DNA of 64,000 nt from Bacteroidota bacterium (GTDB lineage Bacteria > Bacteroidota > Bacteroidia > Cytophagales > Spirosomataceae). The notes beneath the pieces are model-generated. The model saw only the letters and a list, made by a program, of their open reading frames with translations. It made no database searches and was not told the DNA's origin. The DNA is taken from assembly GCA_020161355.1 (NCBI GenBank), contig JAIUOF010000001.1, positions 1,054,001-1,118,000 on the forward strand, given 5' to 3'. Below, piece by piece: positions 54,293 to 63,663 of this stretch. How positions within the stretch are numbered: the first letter of the stretch is position 1; each line of letters begins with the position of its first letter. The position numbers and the translations under genes were made by a program.

Positions 54293-57200
54293 ATGAAATT
54301 TAAACCAATACTCCTATCGTTTATGTTTTGGGCATACCCATCTTTTGGCCAAATTTATATTAATGAGATAATGGCCTCCAACACTAAAACCATTCAGGAC
54401 AATACAGGTATTTATTCCGACTGGATTGAAATTTATAATGCCGGAGCCTCACCTGTTGATCTGGCCAATTATTATATTTCCGATGCTGTTTCCAATCTGA
54501 CCAAACACAAATTTCCGGCCATAGCAGGTCAGGTAGTAATACCTGCTAATGGCTATTTAATGATTTGGGCCAGCGGAAACACTGCAGCCGGAGTACTTCA
54601 TACCAATTTCTCTTTGTCTTCAACCAATGGCGAGTATGTCTACCTTGTTATGCCTGATGGTGTCACTATAGTAAATGGATTCGCATTTCCCCCACAACAT
54701 GACGACATATCTTACGGAAGAGAATCAGATGGAAGTGCTACCCTTAAATATTTCTCGCCATCGAGTCCGGGAGCTTCTAATATATCCGAAAATGCTTACA
54801 GTGGATTTACCAACACTCCTACATTTTCGCAGCAAGGAGGCTTTTTCCAAAATTCTTTCAATCTGACACTTTCTCACCCTGATCCCGAAGTAGTGATTTA
54901 TTATACCACCGATGGTTCCATCCCCTCTTCTGCCAACTTAGCAGGAACAACATACTCCTACAAAAATTCGTATCCACAAAATCCGGGAGACCCATCTGGG
55001 GTATTCCTGAGTAGGTTATTTCGAACAAATTTGTACGAAACACCCATTAATATTCATGACAAAACCAGCGAGGCCAATGAGGTTAGTTCGATTTCGAGCA
55101 CCTGGAATTTGACGCCGACATATTTACCATCCTATAATATCCAAAAAGGAATGGTAGTTCGTGCAATAGCCACCAAACCAGGATTTCTTCCAAGTGATAT
55201 AGAAACTAATACCTACCTTTTTAGCAATTCAGGACAAAATCCATATATTTTCTCTGTGATAGCAGTAACAATGCAAGAAAATCACCTTTTCGATTATAAT
55301 TCTGGCATTTATACTGCAGGAATAACTTTTGATCAATTTAGGCAAAATAACCCGGCAACACCGGCTGATATTTGTTCACCGGGCAATTTTTCCGGTAATG
55401 GAGCACTATGGGAAAGACCGGGAAATCTGGAAATTATTGAAAGTCAAACCAATGTTTTAAATCAGCCATTATCTTACAGGATTCACGGTAGCTGTTCAGC
55501 ATCAGCACCTTACAAATCATTGAGAGCTTATGGTCAAAATAAGTTTGACAATTATGCTTTTTTCACTTCAAAACCTAATCTTTTTCACGACAGAATTATT
55601 TTCAGGAATTCGGGAAATGACTATAACCAAACAATGTTTAAGGACGCATTTGTTCATACCTGGCTGGGGCATTTAAGGTTTTCTTCACAAAAAAACAGAC
55701 CTTCAATTCTTTATTTAAATGGTGAATATTGGGGAATTCATAATATCAGAGAAAGAATAGATAAATACTATCTCAACGCACTTTATGGAGTAAATGAAAA
55801 TAATCTTGACCTTAGGAATATTGTTTGGGATGGCCCGGCGGAGATTGAAGAGGGTGATTCGGTTCATTATACCAATATGTACGATTTTATCACAACTCAT
55901 CCCATGAGTGACTCCGTCAATTTTGCTCAAGCCTTACAGATGCTTGACGCAGAATGCCTTATAGACTACCAGGCGGCTGAGATTTATGTAGGCAACATTG
56001 ACTGGCCTCAAAACAATGTGAGACTATGGAGAACCCGAAATCCCTATAATCCAAATGTAAAGTACAACGATGGCAGGTGGAGGTGGGTTCTTTTCGATAC
56101 AGACAGGGCACTTGGTGAGGTGGTAAACTATGAAAATTATGATTTAGAATCTCTGATTGAAAACCCTGCTAATCTGCTTTTTAAGAAATTATTGGAAAAC
56201 ACAAATTTTAAGAATTCTTTTATTAACAGATATGCCGACCTCCTAAATAGTAGTCTAAAACCTGATTTTGCCACTTCCATATATGCCTCAATGACAGCCC
56301 AATACGCTTTAGAAGCTGAAAATCATATATTACGATGGAAAAATTTGGAAAGTATGGCGGCATGGTATACTCAATGCGAAAAAGTCAATACTTATCTGAT
56401 AAACCGACCTGCCTCAATGCTAAATCAACTAAAAGCCTATTTTGGACTTTCCGGAACTTATAACCTTACTGTTAGCACAGCTGATACATCGAAAGGGTTT
56501 ATTAGGATAAATACTCTCGAGGTAAGAAAATCCTCCCCGGGCTTACCTTTAAATACCCAAAGTTGGACAGGCCTTTACTTTGACAATATCCCACTAAAAA
56601 TAACTGCTGTACCAAAGTTTGGATATAAATTTTCATACTGGATTTACAATGGAGTTCAATTATTTGATTCTACACTTACCCTCCTAACCAGTACCGACAG
56701 ATCCTATCAGGCTTTTTTTGAAGTTGCTATCATTTCCAATAATCCTATACCACAAGTGGCTGCAAAAATTGCATCGTGTGGATATTTATTGACTTTTTGG
56801 AGTGCTACAGCTCAATCGGGCAGCTCACCAGCAAATAGCAAGTTTGTATATCTAAACTCAGAAAACCCCGGAATTACTGCCGAAATTGGCGGCTATACGT
56901 CAGGAGTTTATAATCTGACCACAAAGACCCGAATAAACGGCTTAGAGGAAAATGGCTTCTCTTTTATTAACACCAGCGATGGGAATGAAGGTTACCCTGG
57001 CAATAAATTGGGAGGCTTTTTAATGGCAATAAATACACAAAATCTTGATTCCGTGAATATCAGCTGGACAGGCAAAACAATTGTTGCTAACCCTAGAAAA
57101 TATAAAATCAGGCTATATTACCGGGAAGGTGACATTCAGGCATTTCAGGATTTTAGCCCTATAGTCGAATATAGCGGTAATTCCGTTTCGGGACATTCCC

Positions 57201-57532
57201 AGATTTTTGCCAATATAAAATTACCTCAAAGCTTGATCGGAAAACCTTATGTTCAACTATTCTGGAAATACTATTTTACAGGTCAAGCCACAAGTGGAGC
57301 AAGAGATCAGCTTGCCATTGATGATGTTCTTATAAAAGGAATTAAATTGATAAATGGTGAATTAGTTTCAAACCTCCCCGAAGGAGTCAACCCCAATATC
57401 AACATCATCACCGGAAAAATAAATTCGGGAATAAATATTTTAAATAACGCAAAAGATGGAATCTTGTTATTGCCCGGATTTGAGGCAAAAAAAGGTTCAA
57501 CGTTTAAAGCTGAAATAAAAAATTGCCCTTGA
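54293..57532 (+). CDS. Secreted CotH-kinase family protein with lamin-tail domain
   Basis: 1079 residues with signal peptide (cut after PSFGQ). Order: lamin-tail domain (~20-150; YINEIMASN, WIEIYNAGASPVDLAN), a chitobiase-like C-terminal module (~195-275; VVIYYTTDGSIPSS), CotH-kinase core (~380-640; RIHGSCSASAPYKSLR, LYLNGEYWGIHNIRERID, WRWVLFDTDRALGE), then beta-sandwich modules and a C-terminal 3-coathanger stack (LLPGFEAKKGSTFKAEI). The CotH Asp motif suggests protein kinase-like phosphorylation of secreted targets. It converges within 6 bp on the phosphatase gene. Confidence 0.85.
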   Translation: MKFKPILLSFMFWAYPSFGQIYINEIMASNTKTIQDNTGIYSDWIEIYNAGASPVDLANYYISDAVSNLTKHKFPAIAGQVVIPANGYLMIWASGNTAAGVLHTNFSLSSTNGEYVYLVMPDGVTIVNGFAFPPQHDDISYGRESDGSATLKYFSPSSPGASNISENAYSGFTNTPTFSQQGGFFQNSFNLTLSHPDPEVVIYYTTDGSIPSSANLAGTTYSYKNSYPQNPGDPSGVFLSRLFRTNLYETPINIHDKTSEANEVSSISSTWNLTPTYLPSYNIQKGMVVRAIATKPGFLPSDIETNTYLFSNSGQNPYIFSVIAVTMQENHLFDYNSGIYTAGITFDQFRQNNPATPADICSPGNFSGNGALWERPGNLEIIESQTNVLNQPLSYRIHGSCSASAPYKSLRAYGQNKFDNYAFFTSKPNLFHDRIIFRNSGNDYNQTMFKDAFVHTWLGHLRFSSQKNRPSILYLNGEYWGIHNIRERIDKYYLNALYGVNENNLDLRNIVWDGPAEIEEGDSVHYTNMYDFITTHPMSDSVNFAQALQMLDAECLIDYQAAEIYVGNIDWPQNNVRLWRTRNPYNPNVKYNDGRWRWVLFDTDRALGEVVNYENYDLESLIENPANLLFKKLLENTNFKNSFINRYADLLNSSLKPDFATSIYASMTAQYALEAENHILRWKNLESMAAWYTQCEKVNTYLINRPASMLNQLKAYFGLSGTYNLTVSTADTSKGFIRINTLEVRKSSPGLPLNTQSWTGLYFDNIPLKITAVPKFGYKFSYWIYNGVQLFDSTLTLLTSTDRSYQAFFEVAIISNNPIPQVAAKIASCGYLLTFWSATAQSGSSPANSKFVYLNSENPGITAEIGGYTSGVYNLTTKTRINGLEENGFSFINTSDGNEGYPGNKLGGFLMAINTQNLDSVNISWTGKTIVANPRKYKIRLYYREGDIQAFQDFSPIVEYSGNSVSGHSQIFANIKLPQSLIGKPYVQLFWKYYFTGQATSGARDQLAIDDVLIKGIKLINGELVSNLPEGVNPNINIITGKINSGINILNNAKDGILLLPGFEAKKGSTFKAEIKNCP

Positions 57533-57538
57533 AAAATC

Positions 57539-59287
57539 TTAAGGCGGAGTGCTCCCACAACCACCCGTTTGAGCACTAAAAACAGCCCCGGTAATGGTCT
57601 CAAAACCCGGAACCAATTCAATATATCGGGATGCATCAAATATGGAACTGGTATTTTCAAATACATTGGCACTGCCTGTTATTTTCTCACTACTTTTGAC
57701 ATTCACATTTGAACCTACTTCTATTTTCCTATCAATATTGACATTAGAAAAACAGGGATTCGTAGTTAAAATCTTCAATGTGTCTTTAAAACACCCTTTG
57801 GTATCTTCTACATGAAAAATGGTACCGTCGATTGGAGGATTTAAAGTAATACTGGTCAAAGCCGATGCTTCAGAAACCCAATTAGACGGTTCTTTGTATG
57901 GACTTTTTAATTCGTAGGAAATGGTTCCAACCGGAATATTTACGTTTCTTGTTTGATTAACATCTTTAAAAATTGTGAACTTATCGACAATCGTTCCATT
58001 TTCACTGATCATTTTAAAATCCAACCGATCACCTTCAATTTCTAAAAGCCCGCTACCTCCGATTGTTTTTTCCGAAAAGGGTAAGGCCGGATGCGGAAAA
58101 TTAACCTGCCCCGAAGGCGACCAACCTGCTGAACCAGCCACTGCATATATTGTTCCTTTTATTGAGCCATCTGATTTCTTGTGGTATGGACAAGAATCTG
58201 CAGTACCGTCAAATTTTCCTGAAGAAGTACTTACCAAGTGCTGAGAAGGTGAAAACGAGGCAGAATTTCCAAAATGACCCTTCATCAACTTACTCCTTTC
58301 ATAGGTATGCGAATGACCGTTAAGTACCAAATCTACGTTGTAACGTTCAAGAATCGGAATTAAATTGGATCTGATTGCCGCCAAATCGGCTTCGGTGTCA
58401 CTATTGTGAGAACCCATGGTATAAGGAGGATGATGCCAGTACAAGATAGTCCATTTTTTTGTATTGGCTGCCAGATCATTTTTCAACCAAACAATTTGTG
58501 GCAAAAGAGTATCCGATAAGGAATGTGCTGTGGAATTTTCTTCTTTCCCATAAGAATCCATCGCTACAAAATGTACATTTCCAATGTCGTATGAATAGTA
58601 TTCTTTATGGCCGGAGGGTAGCCCGCCCAATTCTCCGTTGGCAATAGCTGAAAAAATATTGTAATAAGGAATATTATGATTGGAACCATTTGCCGATCCG
58701 GAATAATAATCGTGATTTCCGGGAACAGGATAAATGGCGGTTTGTTTCATAATCCGGTCATTCTGGTACACTCCAAAAAACTTACTTTGAAATTCTGCAT
58801 CCTGACCGTAAGAATAAGCGTTATCGCCCAAAAGCAACCATCCATCCAAATAGTCATTGCCAACATAATTAAGAAATTGATTTTTTACTCTGGTTTGCAT
58901 GGCGGTTAGTGTACCACAATCACCTGCCACCCAAAGTTTGATTTTTTGTTCACTTCCTGAAATTTGTGTTGTGAAAAAAAAATTTAATGGCCCACCTTCC
59001 AAAAGTTGGTTTCCGTTAAAAATGGCATAAAAATATTTTGTGTAAGGTTGCAGACCCGAAATCTCAATTAAATGATCTGTATTTAAGCCAGACCCGAAAA
59101 ACTCCTGAGAATAAACACCATACGCATTTCCAATTTTTACACTTACCGAAGCCTGTACGTCAGTCCTGAATCTTACCTGAATACCTGTTTGAGTACGTTT
59201 TTGCAGATATGGCCCCCGTGTAATACTCTGAGCAAAAGAATAAAAACCCAAAAGGGCAAACAATACTATGAAGAATAATTTTCTCAT
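57539..59287 (-). CDS. Secreted purple-acid-phosphatase-like metallophosphoesterase
   Basis: 582 residues with signal peptide (cut after YSFAQ). A FN3-like N-terminal domain (TRGPYLQKRTQTGIQVRF) precedes the calcineurin-like core with all metal motifs: VAGDCGT, LLGDNAYSYG, VPGNHDYY, YWHHPPY and LNGHSHTYER. A C-terminal 3-coathanger stack (ELVPGFETITGAVFSA) matches that of the facing CotH gene. Phosphoester hydrolysis outside the cell is likely. ATG 59287 was chosen over an upstream start for the signal peptide. Confidence 0.88.
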   Translation of the reverse strand: MRKLFFIVLFALLGFYSFAQSITRGPYLQKRTQTGIQVRFRTDVQASVSVKIGNAYGVYSQEFFGSGLNTDHLIEISGLQPYTKYFYAIFNGNQLLEGGPLNFFFTTQISGSEQKIKLWVAGDCGTLTAMQTRVKNQFLNYVGNDYLDGWLLLGDNAYSYGQDAEFQSKFFGVYQNDRIMKQTAIYPVPGNHDYYSGSANGSNHNIPYYNIFSAIANGELGGLPSGHKEYYSYDIGNVHFVAMDSYGKEENSTAHSLSDTLLPQIVWLKNDLAANTKKWTILYWHHPPYTMGSHNSDTEADLAAIRSNLIPILERYNVDLVLNGHSHTYERSKLMKGHFGNSASFSPSQHLVSTSSGKFDGTADSCPYHKKSDGSIKGTIYAVAGSAGWSPSGQVNFPHPALPFSEKTIGGSGLLEIEGDRLDFKMISENGTIVDKFTIFKDVNQTRNVNIPVGTISYELKSPYKEPSNWVSEASALTSITLNPPIDGTIFHVEDTKGCFKDTLKILTTNPCFSNVNIDRKIEVGSNVNVKSSEKITGSANVFENTSSIFDASRYIELVPGFETITGAVFSAQTGGCGSTPP

Positions 59288-59412
59288 TTTTTTAAATTCT
59301 GGTGCACGAAATCCAGAAATTGAAAGGAAAGATAAGGCAAAAAAATAAATCCCCAAAAAACTTCAGGGATTTATCCGGAATAAAAAAATATAACGTTTAG
59401 GGAAATCCTTAG

Positions 59413-60525
59413 TTAAAATAAATCTTCTACTTCAGACAACGGAAGACCAAATGCATCAGCAACACCGGCATATACAACCTGACCATTTACAATATTTAAG
59501 CCTTTCTTTAGTTCCGCATTAGCCTGACAAGCACTTTTCCATCCTTTATTGGCCAAATCAAGAGCGTAAGGGAGTGTTGCATTTGTCAGAGCCATTGTTG
59601 AGGTATATGGAACCGCACCAGGCATATTCGCTACACAATAATGAACCACGTCATCAATAATATAAATTGGATCCTGATGGGTAGTGGGATGACAAGTTTC
59701 GATACAACCGCCCTGATCAACAGCCACATCAACTACCACGGTACCTGGTTTCATTAGTTTTAGCATCTCACGGGTTATCAAATGAGGTGCCTTAGCTCCA
59801 GGAATCAAAACCGCCCCGACAATTAAATCAACATCTTTTATGGCTTCTTTTATATTGTATTCATTTGACAATATGGTAGTAACATTCGCTGGCATAATAT
59901 CGGCCAACTGGCGTAATCTAGGCAAGCTTACGTCCATAATAACCACTCTGGCACCTAAACCAGCGGCCATTTTTGCAGCCTGAGTGCCAACTATCCCTCC
60001 ACCAAGAATCAATACCTTTCCAGTAGGAACACCAGGTACACCACCTAATAATACCCCTTTACCTTTCTGAGGCTTTTCAAGGTATTTTGCTCCTTCCTGA
60101 ATTGCCATACGCCCGGCCACTTCTGACATTGGAATCAAAAGCGGCAGAGAACGATCGGCTTTTTCGACTGTTTCGTAGGCCAGACAAACCGCTCCGCTGC
60201 CAATCATGGCTTTGGTAAGTACCTCCGACGAAGCAAAATGAAAGTAAGTAAACACCAACTGATCTTTTTTAATGAGCTTGTACTCAGACTCTATGGGTTC
60301 TTTTACTTTCACAATCATTTCAGCAATATTGTAAACTTCCTCTATGGTGTCCAAAATTTCGGCACCGGCAGCCTGAAACTCACTATCACTAAATCCACTG
60401 TTAATTCCTGCGTCTTTCTGAATAAAAACTTTGTGACCGTATTTTACCATTTCCATCACTCCTGCCGGAGTCATCGCAACACGGTTTTCATTGTTTTTAA
60501 TCTCTTTAGGTACTCCTACTATCAT
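59413..60525 (-). CDS. ald: Alanine dehydrogenase
   Basis: 370 residues: VPKEIKNNENRVAMTPAGV, FTYFHFASSEVLTKAM, NAD-binding GGGIVGTQAAKMAAGLGA, DQGGCIETCHPTTH and VANMPGAVPYTST. It interconverts L-alanine and pyruvate with NAD. An Lrp/AsnC gene is divergent, and four regularly spaced boxes lie between them, one on each side of an ald -7 box TAATTTTG (60581-60588). Confidence 0.95.
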   Translation of the reverse strand: MIVGVPKEIKNNENRVAMTPAGVMEMVKYGHKVFIQKDAGINSGFSDSEFQAAGAEILDTIEEVYNIAEMIVKVKEPIESEYKLIKKDQLVFTYFHFASSEVLTKAMIGSGAVCLAYETVEKADRSLPLLIPMSEVAGRMAIQEGAKYLEKPQKGKGVLLGGVPGVPTGKVLILGGGIVGTQAAKMAAGLGARVVIMDVSLPRLRQLADIMPANVTTILSNEYNIKEAIKDVDLIVGAVLIPGAKAPHLITREMLKLMKPGTVVVDVAVDQGGCIETCHPTTHQDPIYIIDDVVHYCVANMPGAVPYTSTMALTNATLPYALDLANKGWKSACQANAELKKGLNIVNGQVVYAGVADAFGLPLSEVEDLF

Positions 60526-60563
60526 TTTAGTTTGTTGTTAATGTAAAGCGACAGAAAACATTT

Positions 60564-60667
60564 AAGAATATTTTCTTGTACAAAATTATAATAAAAGAAT
60601 ATTTTTTGTCTTTACTAAAACAAATAAAGAATTTTTTCGATATATTTTTATTATTTAAGAATATTTT
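60564..60667. promoter_or_regulatory. Four phased Lrp-like boxes between ald and its regulator
   Basis: AAGAATATTTT at 60564, 60595 and 60657 and AAGAATTTTTT at 60627: spacings 31, 32 and 30 bp, about three helical turns. The sequence resembles an Lrp/AsnC half-site pattern, and the array brackets the ald promoter. Binding by the divergent Lrp product is inferred. Confidence 0.6.
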
Positions 60668-60712
60668 TCTATTTTTATATTTCAAAAATTAATTTTAAAG
60701 TATTTTTTTCGG

Positions 60713-61180
60713 ATGAAATATCGCCTCGACGAAATAGACAAAAAAATCCTGAAGCTGATTCAACAGGATTCTACACTCACTTACAAAGAAATAGCTGAAA
60801 AAATCAATCTTTCACTTACTCCTGTTCACGACCGCATTAAGAGAATGGAAAATGAGGGTATTATCGAAAAGTACGTAGGTATTCTCAACAAGAAAGTGCT
60901 GGGAGTTGGATTAACGGTTTTTTCTCACGTCACTTTGATAAAACAAACCAAGAGTGTTTCCGAAATTTTTGACAAAGCCATAGCCGAACTCCCGGAGGTC
61001 GTGGAGTGTAATTTTGTATCAGGAAGTTTTGACTATTTACTAAAGATTATTGTACCTGATATGGAGGCATACCATACTTTTCATCAGGTAAAACTTTCTT
61101 CTATTGAAGGCGTTTCTTTAATCAATTCATTTTTTGTGATGTCAGAGGTAAAAAGCACGACTGAAATCCCTTTTCTCTAA
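60713..61180 (+). CDS. Lrp/AsnC family regulator divergent from ald
   Basis: 155 residues. Winged helix (LDEIDKKILKLIQQDSTLTY, TPVHDRIKRMENEGII) and RAM domain (VVECNFVSGSFDYLLKII). Its placement matches AldR-type regulators that sense amino acids and control ald. It ends overlapping the convergent protease gene by 4 bp. It is paralogous to the Lrp at 31443. Confidence 0.92.
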   Translation: MKYRLDEIDKKILKLIQQDSTLTYKEIAEKINLSLTPVHDRIKRMENEGIIEKYVGILNKKVLGVGLTVFSHVTLIKQTKSVSEIFDKAIAELPEVVECNFVSGSFDYLLKIIVPDMEAYHTFHQVKLSSIEGVSLINSFFVMSEVKSTTEIPFL

Positions 61181-63621
61181 GGTTTATCAATAACGCCACA
61201 ACCCAACCAGTCTTGTTCCTGATCAATTGGTTGTCCATCAGGGGCCACCAAATAACTATTCTTAGTTTTCTCAAATTCGCTTTCCGATTTTTTGATTAGG
61301 TCCGAAATTAGAATGTTAAATCCCAAGCCATCAGTGGTTTTGTTACTAAACCTTTTTTCAATAGAATTTAGCTCTGCCAAAATATTGCTTTTTGCCTCCA
61401 CATTACACTGATTATCAACGAGTAACATCTTCAAACTGTAAACATACTGCTCAGCGATAACCCTTTTTATCTGTCCCAAATAATTATTTTTACTGATTTC
61501 GGGCTCACTTAAAAGTCTTTGACTCAAAGCATTGAGAATTTCAGCGAATGAGGGTAAGTTCTTATCATATATCTGCTGGGTAGCAAGTCTTGAAACCCTT
61601 CTGGGCTCGAGCATCAAACTCAAAGTTAGCTGAGCGGAACTTTCTGCGGGCGACAATACATCGAAACTCATACCTGTGCGTCGTTTAAAAACTTCTCTGC
61701 TGTTGGCCTGATATCTAAACGGTCTCGGAGGCAAAAGTCCCAACAACTGCTTTGGCATCGCCAGGAACTCAGGATCTAATGTTTTTAACAATACTCCCAG
61801 CGTTTTCCTTTGGTCATCGGCACTCACAGGCTTAAAAATCATCTGATTATCTCCTTTAACGGCATTTGAATAATAAGCCCCGCCAAGTGATTTTGATGCG
61901 GCTTGTACCTGATACCGATGCAGCATATACATAGGCACAAATACCTCCTCAATCTGGGCAACCGGTGTTCCATCAGGGATTTTTTTCTCATTAAATCCGC
62001 TCAAAACTACTTTTCTCATTTCCATAACTCTCTGAAGTTCCTCAGTAGCATTGGATCCGTTATCCCAAAGGTGAGTCTGCGGGTGAAGAGATCCATCTGG
62101 GCGGGCATCTTGATCGGTTAGAAACTGGAGTTTTTTCTCAAAAAGATTTTTTACAATCCTTTCCAGTTCTTTTTTCTCATCAACACCTTTAGGAAAATCC
62201 TGATAGCCCCAAATGATGGAAGACTTATCATACTCACCAATTCCCTGACTGTAAGCTTCTTCCAGTTGCACTTTTCCATTTTTAAGATACACCAGCGGAT
62301 GCGGGTAATCCATCACCGAAGCCCTTCCATGAATACTGGAAATATAATTATGAGGTAAACCTAAGGTGTGACCAATTTCATGAGCGGAGAGTTGCTTAAG
62401 CCTTTCCAAAGCCATTTTTGTTAGCAATGAATCAGAATTCCCCGGAGAAAAATCACCTGCAAGACCCTGGGCCAACAGGTAATCTTGCCGGACCCTTAAT
62501 GAGCCCAAAGAAACTTTGCCTTTTAAAATCTCTCCCGTGCGTGGATCGATGATACTTGTTCCATAGGACCAACCCCGGGTACTTCGGTGAACCCATTGCA
62601 CCAAATTGTACCTGATATCCATCGGGTCAGCATCTGCGGGAAGCATTTTTACCTGAAATGCGTCTTTGTAACCTGCAGCTTCAAAAGCCTGATTCCACCA
62701 TGTTGCTCCCTCAAAAAGTGCAGACCTGATGGGCTCAGGCACCCCCGAGTCGAGATAATAAACGATGGGCTTAACCGGCTCGCTTAACACCGCATTTGGA
62801 TCTTTTTTCTCGAGGCGATGCCTTGAAATCAACTTTTTCTGAATTGGAGAATTGATGGGTGTCGAATAATCAAAATAATCAATACCGATATACCCTATTC
62901 TTGGGTCAAATTCACGGGTCTTAAAACCGGGTTCAGGAAGTTTTACAAAAGAATGATGCTGGTGCATACTTACAAAATCGGTGCTCGGCACCACCGCACT
63001 TAAATATTGTCCGGGGCTGCTGGTTGCACCTGCAGTCAAAGTAATAATAGCCTGAAATTCAGTATTTTGAGGAAATGATTTGCACATGGGCATGTATACC
63101 CCAGACTTGGAGGCATCAAAAGAATAAGTGCCTTGTTTATTCATACTTATAGCCTTTGTAGCTTCGATTGCGTCACGAAGCAAAAACGGAGTCAGGTCTA
63201 TCAGGTAGTTTCCATTGGTATTTTTAAGAATTTCAAAACCAAACCAAACCGATTTAGCGAAGGATTCTTTCACAGCATTTTTTTCCAGAACATTATTGGT
63301 AATCGCTCTGTACTGATAGTTAGGTTCAATCAATAACAATTTATTTCCGGTTTTTTCAAATTTCAAAATATGTTCCTGACCAAGGAGGCCTCTATCCAAT
63401 CCGATATCGTTTGAGCCCAAGCCTTCGGCAAGGCTCGGATAATAAATAAATTCCTCCCCCAGATTTTTAACTTCCAGATATACTTTTCCTTTGTTTTCAC
63501 TCCAGTAAAAAGTAAAGTAACCTTCCTGTTTCTGGGTATCTTTTAAAATATCCTCTTGTGAAAAAACCGATGATATCGGGTATAAACTCAAAAACAATAT
63601 TTGAAATAATATTTTTTTCAT
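61177..63621 (-). CDS. Secreted zinc-dependent metzincin-type protease (DUF5117 family)
   Basis: 814 residues with signal peptide (cut after SVFSQ). A metzincin zinc motif HEIGHTLGLPHN (HExxHxxGxxH) lies near residue 413, followed by SVMDYP, the Met-turn. The flanking parts match the DUF5117 and DUF4953-type proteins of Bacteroidota (YYLDSGVPEPIR, VQWVHRSTRGWSYG, VFVPMYMLHRYQ). It is exported, with a peptidase role likely. Confidence 0.88.
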   Translation of the reverse strand: MKKILFQILFLSLYPISSVFSQEDILKDTQKQEGYFTFYWSENKGKVYLEVKNLGEEFIYYPSLAEGLGSNDIGLDRGLLGQEHILKFEKTGNKLLLIEPNYQYRAITNNVLEKNAVKESFAKSVWFGFEILKNTNGNYLIDLTPFLLRDAIEATKAISMNKQGTYSFDASKSGVYMPMCKSFPQNTEFQAIITLTAGATSSPGQYLSAVVPSTDFVSMHQHHSFVKLPEPGFKTREFDPRIGYIGIDYFDYSTPINSPIQKKLISRHRLEKKDPNAVLSEPVKPIVYYLDSGVPEPIRSALFEGATWWNQAFEAAGYKDAFQVKMLPADADPMDIRYNLVQWVHRSTRGWSYGTSIIDPRTGEILKGKVSLGSLRVRQDYLLAQGLAGDFSPGNSDSLLTKMALERLKQLSAHEIGHTLGLPHNYISSIHGRASVMDYPHPLVYLKNGKVQLEEAYSQGIGEYDKSSIIWGYQDFPKGVDEKKELERIVKNLFEKKLQFLTDQDARPDGSLHPQTHLWDNGSNATEELQRVMEMRKVVLSGFNEKKIPDGTPVAQIEEVFVPMYMLHRYQVQAASKSLGGAYYSNAVKGDNQMIFKPVSADDQRKTLGVLLKTLDPEFLAMPKQLLGLLPPRPFRYQANSREVFKRRTGMSFDVLSPAESSAQLTLSLMLEPRRVSRLATQQIYDKNLPSFAEILNALSQRLLSEPEISKNNYLGQIKRVIAEQYVYSLKMLLVDNQCNVEAKSNILAELNSIEKRFSNKTTDGLGFNILISDLIKKSESEFEKTKNSYLVAPDGQPIDQEQDWLGCGVIDKP

Positions 63622-63663
63622 AAAATAAAAAGATGATTTGAAGAGCTTATAATTCGTAATTTC

